Of a DNA stretch of 50,123 bases, positions 35,241 to 44,602 are shown one piece after another; the first letter of the stretch is position 1, and every line of letters begins with the position of its first letter. The DNA is from Hellea sp. (GTDB taxonomy: Bacteria > Pseudomonadota > Alphaproteobacteria > Caulobacterales > Maricaulaceae). The DNA is taken from contig JAQXEH010000035.1 in the NCBI GenBank assembly GCA_029250925.1, forward strand, positions 1-50,123. Reading direction: 5' to 3'. Both the position numbers and the translations under genes were made by a program. The notes under the pieces are model-generated. The model was not told the DNA's origin. It ran no database searches and saw nothing but the letters and a program-made list of their open reading frames with translations.

Positions 35241-36080
35241 TTAAGATAAGTTTTTTAATAATGGCTCATGAAGCATTTCATTAGTTGCTATTATGTCACC
35301 TGTATCCAAAACATCTCCTTGGGTTAAGCTTTCAACGCAAAGACCGGCCTCACGGGCTATGAGTACTCCAGCTGCTATATCCCATACAGCTAGTCCACGT
35401 TCCCAAAAACCATCATATCTGCCTGCTGCTGTCCAAGCTAAATCAAGAGCGGCCGACCCCATTCTCCTGACTCCAGCGCTTCGTCCCATAACTTGATGTA
35501 GTTCCTTTAAAAATTTTGTGTGACCTGGCCGACCCAGAAATGGAATTCCTGTAGCAAAAATAGCATTTGCAAAAATATCACGCTTAGCAGGTCTTAAACG
35601 TCTATCTCCGCCACCCCTTGTTCCATCATTTAAAAAGGCACCTTTGTTTTTTTCGGCAAAAAACATTTCATCTGTTATAGGATTGTAAATTACACCAGCT
35701 ACAAGTTCTTTTGGATTATTATCTATTTCTCGTTCTAGTGCTATAGATATTGCAAAATGTGGAATGCCATGGAGAAAGTTTGTGGTTCCATCTAGCGGAT
35801 CAATGATAAACCTGTGTGTTTTGTCTGTTCCTTTAATTTCTCCGCATTCTTCAGCAAGTATGCTGTAACCGGGTCTATCCCTTAATAAGCTTTCTATAAT
35901 AGTTTCCTCAGCTTTTTTATCAGCCCTAGAAACAAAATCAGCGGGCCCTTTCCGTGAAACTTGAATATGCTCGAGTTCTCCAAAGTCTCTTAATAAGTTA
36001 CGCGAGGCTTTACGCGCTGCAAATTGCATAACTCGCATTAGCGGAGAAAGATGGCTGGTGGCTTCAGTATGAGTAGTCAT
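35241..36080 (-). CDS. suhB: Inositol monophosphatase family protein (SuhB-like)
   Basis: This Mg2+-dependent phosphatase hydrolyses inositol 1-phosphate or similar compounds; E. coli SuhB also acts in rRNA antitermination. The metal-site motifs are EECG (in YSILAEECGEIKG), DPLDGTTNF and WDIAAGVLIAREAG. It has about 279 residues. I use the ATG at 36080, which overlaps the efp stop as TGATG; a TTG one codon earlier is possible. The efp-suhB pairing is frequent in Alphaproteobacteria and the overlap implies translational coupling. It is cytoplasmic. Whether it works as a metabolic phosphatase or a transcription factor partner is not decided by sequence. Confidence 0.92.
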   Translation of the reverse strand: MTTHTEATSHLSPLMRVMQFAARKASRNLLRDFGELEHIQVSRKGPADFVSRADKKAEETIIESLLRDRPGYSILAEECGEIKGTDKTHRFIIDPLDGTTNFLHGIPHFAISIALEREIDNNPKELVAGVIYNPITDEMFFAEKNKGAFLNDGTRGGGDRRLRPAKRDIFANAIFATGIPFLGRPGHTKFLKELHQVMGRSAGVRRMGSAALDLAWTAAGRYDGFWERGLAVWDIAAGVLIAREAGLCVESLTQGDVLDTGDIIATNEMLHEPLLKNLS

Positions 36081-36643
36081 CAATCTGCACGCTTAACATA
36101 TGAGCCATCTTCTGTGAGTATGACCAGTCGTTCATCAACTCCAACAAAAGGGGGTACAGTTGTCCTAACTCCGTTCGAAAGTGTTGCTGGTTTGTAAGAG
36201 TTAGCTGCTGTCTGGCCTTTTACAACAGGTTCAGTATCGGCAACGCTTAGTATTACCTGTTCAGGGAGAGCTACAGAAATGGCGCGTTCTTCATAAAACT
36301 CTACGTCCACAGACATACCATCATCTAGGTAGACAGATTGATCGCCAACAAATTCTTTTTGGAGACTAATTTGTTCATAGTTTTCTGAATTCATGAATAT
36401 CAACATGTCATCTTCTGCATAAAGAAAAGTATGAGGCTTTTGCTCTAAACGAACTCTTTCCACAGTCTCTGCGGCTCTAAACCTCTCATTCAATTTACGG
36501 CCATCAAGTATATTTTTTAGCTCGACTTGATTAAATGCACCCCCTTTACCAGGCTTTACTGCGTTGCATTTTACGGCAACCCAAAGAGTGTCTTGGTGCT
36601 TTATAATATTGCCTTGGCGTATTTCATTACCATTAATTTTCAT
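36080..36643 (-). CDS. efp: Elongation factor P
   Basis: EF-P relieves ribosome stalling at polyproline stretches. This 187-residue protein has the three beta-barrel domains of the family. The loop that contacts the peptidyl-transferase centre is [16 protein letters not shown], with Lys33 at the tip, the type modified by EpmA-EpmB or sometimes left unmodified; no epmA or epmB is nearby. The C-terminal signature [25 protein letters not shown] is complete. It is translationally coupled to suhB. The gap upstream (36644-36739) separates it from the end of the ABC/M1 gene. Confidence 0.96.
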   Translation of the reverse strand: MKINGNEIRQGNIIKHQDTLWVAVKCNAVKPGKGGAFNQVELKNILDGRKLNERFRAAETVERVRLEQKPHTFLYAEDDMLIFMNSENYEQISLQKEFVGDQSVYLDDGMSVDVEFYEERAISVALPEQVILSVADTEPVVKGQTAANSYKPATLSNGVRTTVPPFVGVDERLVILTEDGSYVKRAD

Positions 36644-36739
36644 AAACTCAGCCTTTAGCCCTGCATTTTTTTGATCCTTTAGTGTACAAAAGAAGAAGGA
36701 GCAAGCAATGATAGTCTTTTGAATGAATTCAATCAGATA

Positions 36740-39700
36740 TTACATTGTAGATTTTGTATTATCTTTTACATTTCGTTCAATAAGAGCACGTTTTGGGTCA
36801 AGCACAATATATTTAGGTTTTTCCTCTAAATTGAATTTTAATACAGTTTGTGGCTCTGATAATTGCACCAATTTTGAATGAAATGGGTTTGCACCTAAGT
36901 CATCTCCTGGGTCTTCTAGATAAAAGCTAATCTCAACCCACTCGTTCAAGTCCTCTTCCTCAATATCACTAACAGATGTTTCCTTACCGTCTTTTTCTGC
37001 TGCATATTTTTTATCAAGAGTTATTGGTACAGATACTTTGTAAGATTTATCCGTTTCTGATATTTCGACTTCATCTGTGAACGATAATTCCCAGAAAGTA
37101 ATTCTATTCCAATAATCATCAATTAATTTATGATATTTAGGGTTTACCTCTTCATTCAAAATTTTAATTAATTCTAAAGTAGTAGGGTAAGGAGCTCCCA
37201 TATTACCATGATGTTCCTTTAGCATTCTTTTTACAGAATTTTGAATAACCTCATTTCCAATTATATGTCTCATTCCCCAGAAAACCCAGCTGGTCTTATT
37301 ATAGTTGAGGTAAGGCTGTCCCTCAGCTTCAGCTAGTACAGGTTCATCATCATTATCAAAAGTTCTCTGTGTGAGGTATTGCTGCGTTGTACGCTCTTCG
37401 TGCATTCTTCTGGCCTTAGTAAAGTCATAATGATTTTCATATGCCAACATAGTTGCATTTTCAGTCAAGCCTTCTGATAGAAGGTTAGAGCCTTTTGCAA
37501 ACGCTCCTATTAGTTGATGCGCAAACCATTGGTGACCAATCTCATGCATGGTAACATAACTTGCATAGTCAACTCTTTTGGGATCATCGGAATCCCCTGG
37601 ACTTTGAACAAACCCAATATTTTCTGAGAAAGGCACAGTTCCTGCAAAGGCTTGTGCAAAACTTTGATAAGGAAATTCCATAATTCTAAGTTGAGCGTAC
37701 TGGTAAGGACTAAAGGTTTCCGTGTAGGTGCTTAAAGCTTGCTTCATTGCGTCAAACATAAGTTCAATATTATAGTTATGCGCAGGGTGAAAATAAATTT
37801 CTAAATCGATATTTTCTCCTTTTGGATTATTCCATGTTTGCCTCTGTAGCTCATATTCAGCAGTCATGAAGGAAAAGAAGTTTAATATAGGGTTGATTGA
37901 CTTATAAACTCTGCAACGACGTCCATTAGTAATGTCTTCGCTAATAAACTTTCCGGGTGCAACAGGAATTTGATTTTCGATAGTACAAATCTTTGCATCA
38001 AAGTCTACAAAGTCGGCATAACCTGAAGCAGATGTTAATAAGTGATATTTACGAGCTTCTTCATTTTCGCGTTCTGGCCATTCTACTCTATCCCCTAAAT
38101 CATATTTGCGTCTTTTATCTGGATTAGAAATGAATTGTGTTTCAAGATTTCCAAAGACAAGCAATGCTTCACTATTATTTAAAAATGTTCCATTTCTCAG
38201 TATATCTGAACTTTCTGTAAGAGTTGAACCGTTAAATTTAGTAGAAAATACAACCTCCCTTTCATCTCCAGGAGCTAATGGGGGGTCAAATTTTATAGTT
38301 AGTATGTCATAGTCTTTTTTTAATTTTTTACTGATATCATCATCAATAAACTCGGTTCCACCCTCGATTTTCAATTTTGTAATATTATCAATTCCAACAG
38401 CAGAAGAGAGGGTAACTCTCTCGATTATTTCTTCATGCGGATTATCAATTATGTATGTACCATCAAAAGTAGCTGTTTGACTTTTCGGAAAAAAATCAGC
38501 TAAGACGCTAACTTTAGTAATCCTTGGTTCAAGGTCTTGCCAAATATCGACAACACTTTTTTCAAATTCTGCCCTGATTTTTTCAACCTGATTAGAATTA
38601 ACATATTCTTCTGCAGTGTAGCTCTGAGAGCCTAAAACTCCAAAACCAAGAAATAAAGAAACGCCAACCACTGCCGCACTCAAGGAATAGGCTGTTAGAT
38701 TGCCTCTAATGCCTCGTAGACGCCCTGACAAACTGACTTGATAACCTCTTCTCCATATCCATGTAGATATTGCACCGAGAATTAATAAAAAACCGGCCCA
38801 ATAGGCAAGTTCCCAGCCATAAGATTTAGGTGCAGAAAAGCCCCCCATCTCGGAATAAGCCCCAGCGCCTATACTCCCATAGTTCATTAGAGGGTGATAA
38901 AAGGGTAGGTTTCCTATTACGAATATTAGAGACACTAGTGCGCCTGCACCTACAAACATCCCAATAATTCTTCCGGGCATAAAGTTTTGAATAAACATAA
39001 CCAGCATTCCTTGAAAAAAGAAAGTGGTGAAAAAGCTTACCAGACCTATAGCTAAAAATGTACTAGGGACTACAGGAATATTACCCCAGCCAAAAATAAG
39101 CTGTGCAATCATGCCTGCAACTAAAAGGCCCAGTATTAATGTTAAAATGAGTAATGCTAAAGCGCCCCATTTAGCAAATAAAAGTGTACTATTTTTTACC
39201 GGAGTAGCATCAAGTATCCCGTGAATATTGGACGTTCTATCGCGCCACATCAAGTCAGAACCAAAAAACACCATAATAATAACTAACGGAATAAGCATGG
39301 ATCCTATCGCTAATTCCGTCATAAGATTGGATGTTGGAAGAGATGTGCTTGCGCCTAAATATAAGGATGCGAAAAGAGTAATCCCAAAGAGTACAAGGGC
39401 TATTGCAAACAATATAATGAATGCAGTTGTTTTCACGGTAGATTTATATTCAAATATTATACGCAACCAAAATGATTTCAGAGAATATATTCTTCCAAGG
39501 TTCGGTTTTATAGGGCTTATATGCGTTGATACTTTTGTATTTTCATTTTTATTTGTTTTGCTTTTAATTTTCCCATTTTTAAAACCGCGAACAGATAACT
39601 TGTACGCTGCGCTAAAAATAAATAAACTCAAAGCTAGGTAAATTAATCTATTTAATCCAAGCCATCCTGAGAGCGGAGCCATCTTATTATTTTGTTCGGC

Positions 39701-40378
39701 TGCAGGCCAATATTGGGTCTCGAGTGCTAGAGATGTTCCGCCAAAAGGATCTATTAGTGCTGCTAACCATTCATCGGGATTTTCACCTGCTATGATACCT
39801 GCAATGATGTAGAGTACAAATAAACCTACAGCACTAACATATACAAATGCTTTATTTCGCGTTGATACGGCAATTAAAGTATAAATGCTTGAAACAAGCA
39901 GAGCATTTATCACTATGAATAAAATTGTAGGTTGCAGGAAATGTAATATGTTAAACGATTGGAAAGTTTCTGAATCCGCCCAAGGCATGAATTGCCCAGC
40001 CATTGTGCCAATAACTATACCTATTAAACTTAAAACTGTAGCAATCCAAACTCCTAGCATTCTAGAAACGATTAAGTCTATGGTTTTAACTTTTGTGGAA
40101 TGTATGATTTCCATGAACTTGTAGGTTTCATCTCGCATCACGCCGGTAACAACAAATACAGCTGAAAAAAAGATAGAAAAAAGACCGAAAGCAGAAACTG
40201 TTAATGCAATTGGAATTGCTCCATTTCCTTTGACTTTAGAACCTGCGCCTGTGCCAATGGAAAAGTTTTCTAAGGATGCAAAAGCAATACCTATTCCAAG
40301 CATTACAGCAAAAGCTACCCAAAAGCTTATTTGTCTTAAATGAACAGAGAGTTCGAATTTTAGTAATTTAGACAGCAT
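36740..40378 (-). CDS. ABC-2 permease fused to M1 metallopeptidase
   Basis: This is a 1212-residue membrane protein in two parts. The N-terminal half has about twelve predicted helices in two ABC-2 permease-like sets, the first starting MLSKLLKFELSVHLRQISFWVAF and the second near FWLRIIFEYKSTVKTTAF. The C-terminal half (about 590-1200) is a periplasm- or cytosol-facing gluzincin domain with HEIGHQWFAHQ (His945, Glu946, His949) and a later Glu969 in LSEGLTE. The 19-residue spacing to that Glu, not the 18 of soluble M1 peptidases, fits ABC-linked M1 proteins. The cargo or peptide substrate is unknown. It follows its ATPase gene with only 2 bases between. Confidence 0.87.
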   Translation of the reverse strand: MLSKLLKFELSVHLRQISFWVAFAVMLGIGIAFASLENFSIGTGAGSKVKGNGAIPIALTVSAFGLFSIFFSAVFVVTGVMRDETYKFMEIIHSTKVKTIDLIVSRMLGVWIATVLSLIGIVIGTMAGQFMPWADSETFQSFNILHFLQPTILFIVINALLVSSIYTLIAVSTRNKAFVYVSAVGLFVLYIIAGIIAGENPDEWLAALIDPFGGTSLALETQYWPAAEQNNKMAPLSGWLGLNRLIYLALSLFIFSAAYKLSVRGFKNGKIKSKTNKNENTKVSTHISPIKPNLGRIYSLKSFWLRIIFEYKSTVKTTAFIILFAIALVLFGITLFASLYLGASTSLPTSNLMTELAIGSMLIPLVIIMVFFGSDLMWRDRTSNIHGILDATPVKNSTLLFAKWGALALLILTLILGLLVAGMIAQLIFGWGNIPVVPSTFLAIGLVSFFTTFFFQGMLVMFIQNFMPGRIIGMFVGAGALVSLIFVIGNLPFYHPLMNYGSIGAGAYSEMGGFSAPKSYGWELAYWAGFLLILGAISTWIWRRGYQVSLSGRLRGIRGNLTAYSLSAAVVGVSLFLGFGVLGSQSYTAEEYVNSNQVEKIRAEFEKSVVDIWQDLEPRITKVSVLADFFPKSQTATFDGTYIIDNPHEEIIERVTLSSAVGIDNITKLKIEGGTEFIDDDISKKLKKDYDILTIKFDPPLAPGDEREVVFSTKFNGSTLTESSDILRNGTFLNNSEALLVFGNLETQFISNPDKRRKYDLGDRVEWPERENEEARKYHLLTSASGYADFVDFDAKICTIENQIPVAPGKFISEDITNGRRCRVYKSINPILNFFSFMTAEYELQRQTWNNPKGENIDLEIYFHPAHNYNIELMFDAMKQALSTYTETFSPYQYAQLRIMEFPYQSFAQAFAGTVPFSENIGFVQSPGDSDDPKRVDYASYVTMHEIGHQWFAHQLIGAFAKGSNLLSEGLTENATMLAYENHYDFTKARRMHEERTTQQYLTQRTFDNDDEPVLAEAEGQPYLNYNKTSWVFWGMRHIIGNEVIQNSVKRMLKEHHGNMGAPYPTTLELIKILNEEVNPKYHKLIDDYWNRITFWELSFTDEVEISETDKSYKVSVPITLDKKYAAEKDGKETSVSDIEEEDLNEWVEISFYLEDPGDDLGANPFHSKLVQLSEPQTVLKFNLEEKPKYIVLDPKRALIERNVKDNTKSTM

Positions 40379-40380
40379 AA

Positions 40381-41262
40381 CTAATCTTTATTACTCATGA
40401 AGCCATTTAGGTAAGCAAAATAAGCATCTTCTAAAAGTATGTCTTTTGATTTCCAGCCTTTATTAGGTTTGGCTGAATTTAGGACTGTTACGACCGTTGC
40501 TCCTCGAAGCCGTCGCGTTGATAGTACTTGCATTTCGGTTTTAAGGTTTTCTACTTCCAGGTCATCGTCAATTTGTTTTATCCAAACTTGACCTTTAATA
40601 TTTTTTATTAAGTCTTCAGGAGCGCCGCGAACGATTAACTTTCCTTCACCCATAACGCCCATATCATTGCATAAATCACGGACATCTTCAATAATATGCG
40701 TGGATAAGATAATGATTTTATTATCACCTGCACGCGAGAGTATATCTAAAAAACGTTGACGCTCCAAAGGGTCAAGTCCTGCTGTTGGTTCATCAACAAT
40801 AATTAAATTTGGATCACCGATTAAAGCTTGAGCTACCCCAAACCGCTGTTTCATTCCGCCCGAGAAAGTAGCAACCGAAGCTGATTTATGCGTCCAGAGA
40901 TTAACCATTTGCAACAGCGTTTCAATCTGCTCTTTTCGCTCCGCCTTATTTATTATACCTTTTAGTATTGCTATGTGATCAAGTAACGCTAGAGCGCTCA
41001 TTTTAGGGTAAACACCAAAGTCTTGAGGGAGGTAGCCGAGACCCGACCTGATGATATCAGGATCGTGAACGATGTTCACGCCATTATAAGTGATTGTACC
41101 GGAGTCAGGTTTTTGCAAAGTTGCAAGGGTTCGCATCAGGGTTGATTTCCCCGCTCCGTTAGGCCCTAGTAGACCAAATAAACCGGGTTTAAGATCAAGA
41201 CTTATATTATTCATGGCATGAACTGAGCCGAACTGCTTGTGAATATTTTTGATAGATAACAT
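40381..41262 (-). CDS. ABC transporter ATP-binding protein
   Basis: This ATPase should power the ABC-2/M1 permease encoded immediately downstream. Walker A is GLLGPNGAGKSTLMR, the Q-loop region is YLPQDFGVYPKMSAL, the signature is FSGGMKQRFGVAQAL and Walker B is LIIVDEPTAGLDP; the H-loop is ILSTHIIEDV. The frame runs to 41340, but the ATG at 41262 gives the usual start MLSIKNIHKQFGSV and about 293 residues; the extra upstream residues have no family match. An inverted repeat stands about 17 bases before the start. It diverges from the gsp operon. Confidence 0.92.
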   Translation of the reverse strand: MLSIKNIHKQFGSVHAMNNISLDLKPGLFGLLGPNGAGKSTLMRTLATLQKPDSGTITYNGVNIVHDPDIIRSGLGYLPQDFGVYPKMSALALLDHIAILKGIINKAERKEQIETLLQMVNLWTHKSASVATFSGGMKQRFGVAQALIGDPNLIIVDEPTAGLDPLERQRFLDILSRAGDNKIIILSTHIIEDVRDLCNDMGVMGEGKLIVRGAPEDLIKNIKGQVWIKQIDDDLEVENLKTEMQVLSTRRLRGATVVTVLNSAKPNKGWKSKDILLEDAYFAYLNGFMSNKD

Positions 41263-41278
41263 TTTTGTATTTCCCACG

Positions 41279-41297
41279 GTATAAGCTAACATTATAC
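41279..41297. repeat. Inverted repeat between the ABC and gsp operons
   Basis: GTATAA (41279-41284) and TTATAC (41292-41297) pair across a 7-base spacer. It is placed where a repressor of the ABC operon could bind. Short and AT-rich, so it may be chance. Confidence 0.35.
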
Positions 41298-41347
41298 TAG
41301 ATATTTTGGTGTACTTAAGAGGTTTTTTTATCAAAAGCAAATTAGAT

Positions 41348-41440
41348 ATGGATTTACAGTTTATAGACTTTGACTTGGACGGTAAAACCGACGTGACTCG
41401 TCAGTTCATATTCGTTATGAGAGATCATGAGCGAAAATAA
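41348..41440 (+). CDS. Possible 30-residue upstream ORF before gspE
   Basis: An ATG at 41348 opens a 30-codon frame, acidic in the first half (DFDLDGKTDV), that ends inside the first codons of gspE in another frame. The ribosome site is weak. It may be a leader peptide coupled to gspE, a remnant of a lost upstream gene, or chance. No family was recognised. Confidence 0.25.
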   Translation: MDLQFIDFDLDGKTDVTRQFIFVMRDHERK

Positions 41441-42923
41441 ATTACCTAAAAAGCAAGTGTTAGATTATTCTTTTGCACGTGCCAATGGTGTCTTAGCAAC
41501 CACCTTAGACAGCGAATCTGTTATTATTCATCGTGCCTCTACTACTTTTGAAGCGATACTTGAGGCTCGTCGAGTAAAAGCTCAACCAGCTGTTTTAAAA
41601 GAGGTGAGTAATGGTGAGTTTGAAACATTGGCAGCGCAAGTTTATGCTTCAACTGACCTATCTATTTCAGCAGAGGATGCGATAGGTACTTCGTCTGATT
41701 TAAACGCTCTAGCGGATGGCATACCCAAGATTTCAGATCTTCTAGACAGTTCTGATGATGCACCAGTCATACGTCTTATAAATGGTGTCCTTCAAGAAGC
41801 TATAAATAACCGCGCATCTGATATTCATATAGAACCTTTTGAAGCGCGGCTTTCTATTCGTTTCCGTATTGATGGTTCACTTCAAGAAATGTTGAGTTTA
41901 CCCTCACGTTTATCATCTGTTTTAGTTTCACGAGTCAAAGTTATGGCACAACTGGACATTGCTAAAAAGCGTATTCCCCAAGATGGCAGGTTTTCATTAA
42001 ATTTAGGGCAAAGAGCAATCGATATTAGGGTCTCTACATTGCCATCACGTCATGGTGAGAGACTAGTAATGAGAATTTTAGAGCAGGGTTCTTCGCGCCT
42101 GGAGCTCTCGGACTTGGGAATGACTCCTAAGTCACTTAAACCTTTTGAGGCAGCTCTAAAAAGGCCTAATGGTATAATTTTAGTTACTGGACCAACAGGT
42201 TCTGGCAAAACAACCACGTTGTACGCTGGCCTTTCTTGTTTGAATAATGGTTCCCGTAATATACTTACTGTTGAGGATCCAATTGAATATGCGTTGGACG
42301 GAATTGGTCAAACTCAAGTTAACAACCAAATTGGTATGACCTTTGCAGCAGGGTTACGTGCAATTTTAAGACAGGACCCTGACGTGGTTATGATTGGAGA
42401 GATCCGTGACCCTGAGACAGCAGAAATTGCAGTTCAAGCTTCTTTGACTGGTCACCTTGTTTTATCTACTGTTCATACAAATTCTGCTGTAGCGGCTATT
42501 GCTCGTTTGAGAGATATGGGGGTAGAGTCATTTTTACTATCATCAACAATAACGGCTCTTGTTGCGCAGCGTCTCGTACGCCGGCTTTGTGAAAAATGTA
42601 AATGTACATATGAGCCTAGCCAAAATGAAAAAGAAGAGCTGGGTATTTCAAAGATAAAAAAAGCTTTTTACAAAGCAAAAGGGTGCAGTCATTGCAATAA
42701 TACCGGATATGTTGGCAGAATAGGTATATATGAGATTGTAACATTGGATGAAAACCTTCGTTCACTCATTCATGATGGAGCGAGTGAGTTAGAGATAAGC
42801 AATTATGCTTTTAAAAACCGTCAATCTCTACTTGGGTCTGGTGCTGAAAGAGTATTATCTGGAGAGACTTCTGCACAAGAGGTTTTAAGAGTTTGCAAAT
42901 CAAACATTGCTGATGAGATTTGA
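41427..42923 (+). CDS. gspE: Type II secretion ATPase GspE
   Basis: GspE is the cytoplasmic hexameric ATPase that drives pseudopilus assembly. The 498-residue protein has an N-terminal GspL-binding region (about 1-100), the NTE domain SDIHIEPFEARLSIRFRIDG, Walker A GPTGSGKT (255-262), the Asp box TVEDPIEY (281-288), Walker B DVVMIGEIRD and the His box TGHLVLSTVHTN. The four-Cys zinc subdomain typical of T2SS and T4P ATPases is present: Cys388, Cys391, Cys420 and Cys423. GAGAG lies close before the ATG. It is the first gene of the operon and its stop overlaps the gspF start. Confidence 0.95.
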   Translation: MSENKLPKKQVLDYSFARANGVLATTLDSESVIIHRASTTFEAILEARRVKAQPAVLKEVSNGEFETLAAQVYASTDLSISAEDAIGTSSDLNALADGIPKISDLLDSSDDAPVIRLINGVLQEAINNRASDIHIEPFEARLSIRFRIDGSLQEMLSLPSRLSSVLVSRVKVMAQLDIAKKRIPQDGRFSLNLGQRAIDIRVSTLPSRHGERLVMRILEQGSSRLELSDLGMTPKSLKPFEAALKRPNGIILVTGPTGSGKTTTLYAGLSCLNNGSRNILTVEDPIEYALDGIGQTQVNNQIGMTFAAGLRAILRQDPDVVMIGEIRDPETAEIAVQASLTGHLVLSTVHTNSAVAAIARLRDMGVESFLLSSTITALVAQRLVRRLCEKCKCTYEPSQNEKEELGISKIKKAFYKAKGCSHCNNTGYVGRIGIYEIVTLDENLRSLIHDGASELEISNYAFKNRQSLLGSGAERVLSGETSAQEVLRVCKSNIADEI

Positions 42924-44134
42924 ATTTGAACGCTTATGATTTCATAGCTTTAGACTCAAGAGGGAAACGTCAAAAAGGCACTATTATGTCATCTTCACCA
43001 AGAGATGCACGTGATATACTAAGATCCCGTCAACTTGTAACTATTAAAATTACGCATTCCAAACCCAAAGATCAGTCAGTTTCAAACTTTATAAGACCTA
43101 GGATAAAACATAAAAACCTTACACAAGCGACGCGGCAGCTTTCAATTCTAATTGATGCCGCTACCCCAGTTGAGGAAGCTTTAAAAATTACTGCACTTCA
43201 ATTTAAAAACAATATTGTTAAAACTATTTTATTATCTGTGCGCTCACAAGTTATGGAAGGCTTACGGTTATCTGATGCGTTAAAAATTCACCCTACATCC
43301 TTTTCTGAATTATATATTGCAATGGTCGCATCTGGCGAAACTTCTGGCCGCCTTGCTTCTGTTCTCAGTAGACTTGCCGATGATTTAGAGAGGGCTCAAA
43401 AGATTAAGCAAAAAGTAAGAGGGGCTACGGCTTACCCTATAGTGCTATCAGTAGTAGCTTTGACTATTGTTGTTGTTTTAATGGTTTCAGTTGTTCCTAA
43501 AGTTGTTCAACAATTTGATAGTTTTGGACAGGACTTACCAACATTAACAACACTCGTCATAGTTCTATCTGAATGGATGCAGCAATGGGGACTAATTTTA
43601 TTAATTTTCATGTGTGCTTGTTTTTTACTTTTATCACGTCTTTTAAAGCAAGTATCATTCCGATTGAGTTGGGATAAAATGTTACTAGCCCTACCAATTA
43701 TTAGTAAAATAATTAAAGATATGAATGCCGCTAGATTTTCTCGGACGATGTCTGGTTTAGTGGATAGTGGAACTCCCATTTTAACAGCTTTGGAAGTATC
43801 TTCGCATACATTACAAAATAGTATTATGAAGAAAGCTGTTCTGGATGCTGCGTTAAAGGTTAGTGAGGGTTTAACGATTAATAATGCTCTCCATGATGCA
43901 AATGTTTTTCCGCAAATTGTAATACAGATGATTGCCGGAGGAGAAGTAAGCGGGGATTTATCTGGAATGCTTGCTAAATCTGCTGAGTATTTAGAGGATG
44001 AATTCTCTTCGTCCACTGACGTATTTTTATCTTTGCTGGAGCCTTTAATTATTATTCTTTTAGCTGGGGTTATTTTATTAATTATTGGTGCAATTTTTAT
44101 GCCAATATTACAACTTAACACGCTTATCGTTTGA
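42920..44134 (+). CDS. gspF: Type II secretion inner-membrane platform protein GspF
   Basis: GspF (404 residues) is the polytopic platform around which pseudopilins are extruded. Two cytoplasmic T2SSF domains are visible: LTQATRQLSILIDAATPVEEAL with SGETSGRLASVLSRLADDLE, and FSRTMSGLVDSGTPILTALEV with GGEVSGDLSGMLAKSAEYLE. Three membrane helices occur near residues 170, 215 and 375. Translation seems to start at a TTG at 42920 inside the gspE stop (TTGA), so expression depends on gspE translation. Another TTG two codons on is possible. gspG follows directly. Confidence 0.94.
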   Translation: MNLNAYDFIALDSRGKRQKGTIMSSSPRDARDILRSRQLVTIKITHSKPKDQSVSNFIRPRIKHKNLTQATRQLSILIDAATPVEEALKITALQFKNNIVKTILLSVRSQVMEGLRLSDALKIHPTSFSELYIAMVASGETSGRLASVLSRLADDLERAQKIKQKVRGATAYPIVLSVVALTIVVVLMVSVVPKVVQQFDSFGQDLPTLTTLVIVLSEWMQQWGLILLIFMCACFLLLSRLLKQVSFRLSWDKMLLALPIISKIIKDMNAARFSRTMSGLVDSGTPILTALEVSSHTLQNSIMKKAVLDAALKVSEGLTINNALHDANVFPQIVIQMIAGGEVSGDLSGMLAKSAEYLEDEFSSSTDVFLSLLEPLIIILLAGVILLIIGAIFMPILQLNTLIV

Positions 44135-44144
44135 GGAGATTAAA

Positions 44145-44600
44145 ATGAACATTCTGAGATTAATAGGTCAAATTAAGCTTGCCGAAAAAGATGAAGGTTT
44201 CACATTGATAGAAGTGTTGGTGACTATGGCAATCATATCTATAATGGTTGTGGGAGTAGCGCTTACCATTATTCCAGAAACAGGTAAGGCACAAATTATA
44301 AGAGCTAAATCTGATATACGAATACTTGAACAAGGGTTGGAGATGTACCGTTTAGATATGCTTGACTATCCAGAGCAACAAATGGGATTAGGGGCACTAA
44401 AGTCTTTACCAAGTGGTGTGGATGAAGAGCGTTACCGAAAGGGAGGTTATTTAAAATCACTACCCGATGACCCCTGGGGTAATCCTTATGTTTATATGTA
44501 CCCGGGTGAAAACGATATTTATGATATTATATCTTATGGCGCTGATGGCGAAGTTGGGGGAGAGGCCGCGGATGAAGATATAGTTAGCTGGGATAAGTAA
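44145..44600 (+). CDS. gspG: Major pseudopilin GspG
   Basis: GspG forms the shaft of the pseudopilus. From the ATG at 44145, preceded by a strong GAGGAGA ribosome site, the leader of 18 residues ends in KDEG, cut before Phe in GFTLIEVLVTMAIISIMVVG (Glu5 present). The mature C-terminal domain has the family signature DDPWGNPYVYMYPGENDIYDIISYGADG and the Asp-rich loop that binds calcium in known GspG structures. The frame extends upstream to 44085, inside gspF, and is rejected. It is the only gsp gene here with a strong own ribosome site, which fits a major subunit needed in excess. Confidence 0.95.
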   Translation: MNILRLIGQIKLAEKDEGFTLIEVLVTMAIISIMVVGVALTIIPETGKAQIIRAKSDIRILEQGLEMYRLDMLDYPEQQMGLGALKSLPSGVDEERYRKGGYLKSLPDDPWGNPYVYMYPGENDIYDIISYGADGEVGGEAADEDIVSWDK

Positions 44601-44602
44601 GA

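Noticed and set aside
39228-39641. 137-codon open frame on the plus strand
   Set aside because: Antisense to the membrane part of the ABC/M1 gene, where hydrophobic codons often leave the opposite strand open.
41263-41340. N-terminal extension of the ABC ATPase to 41340
   Set aside because: The extra 26 residues do not match the family and would span the inverted repeat; the ATG at 41262 gives the usual start.
43507-44121. 204-codon open frame on the minus strand
   Set aside because: Antisense to gspF; the composition mirrors the coding strand and there is no ribosome site or homology.
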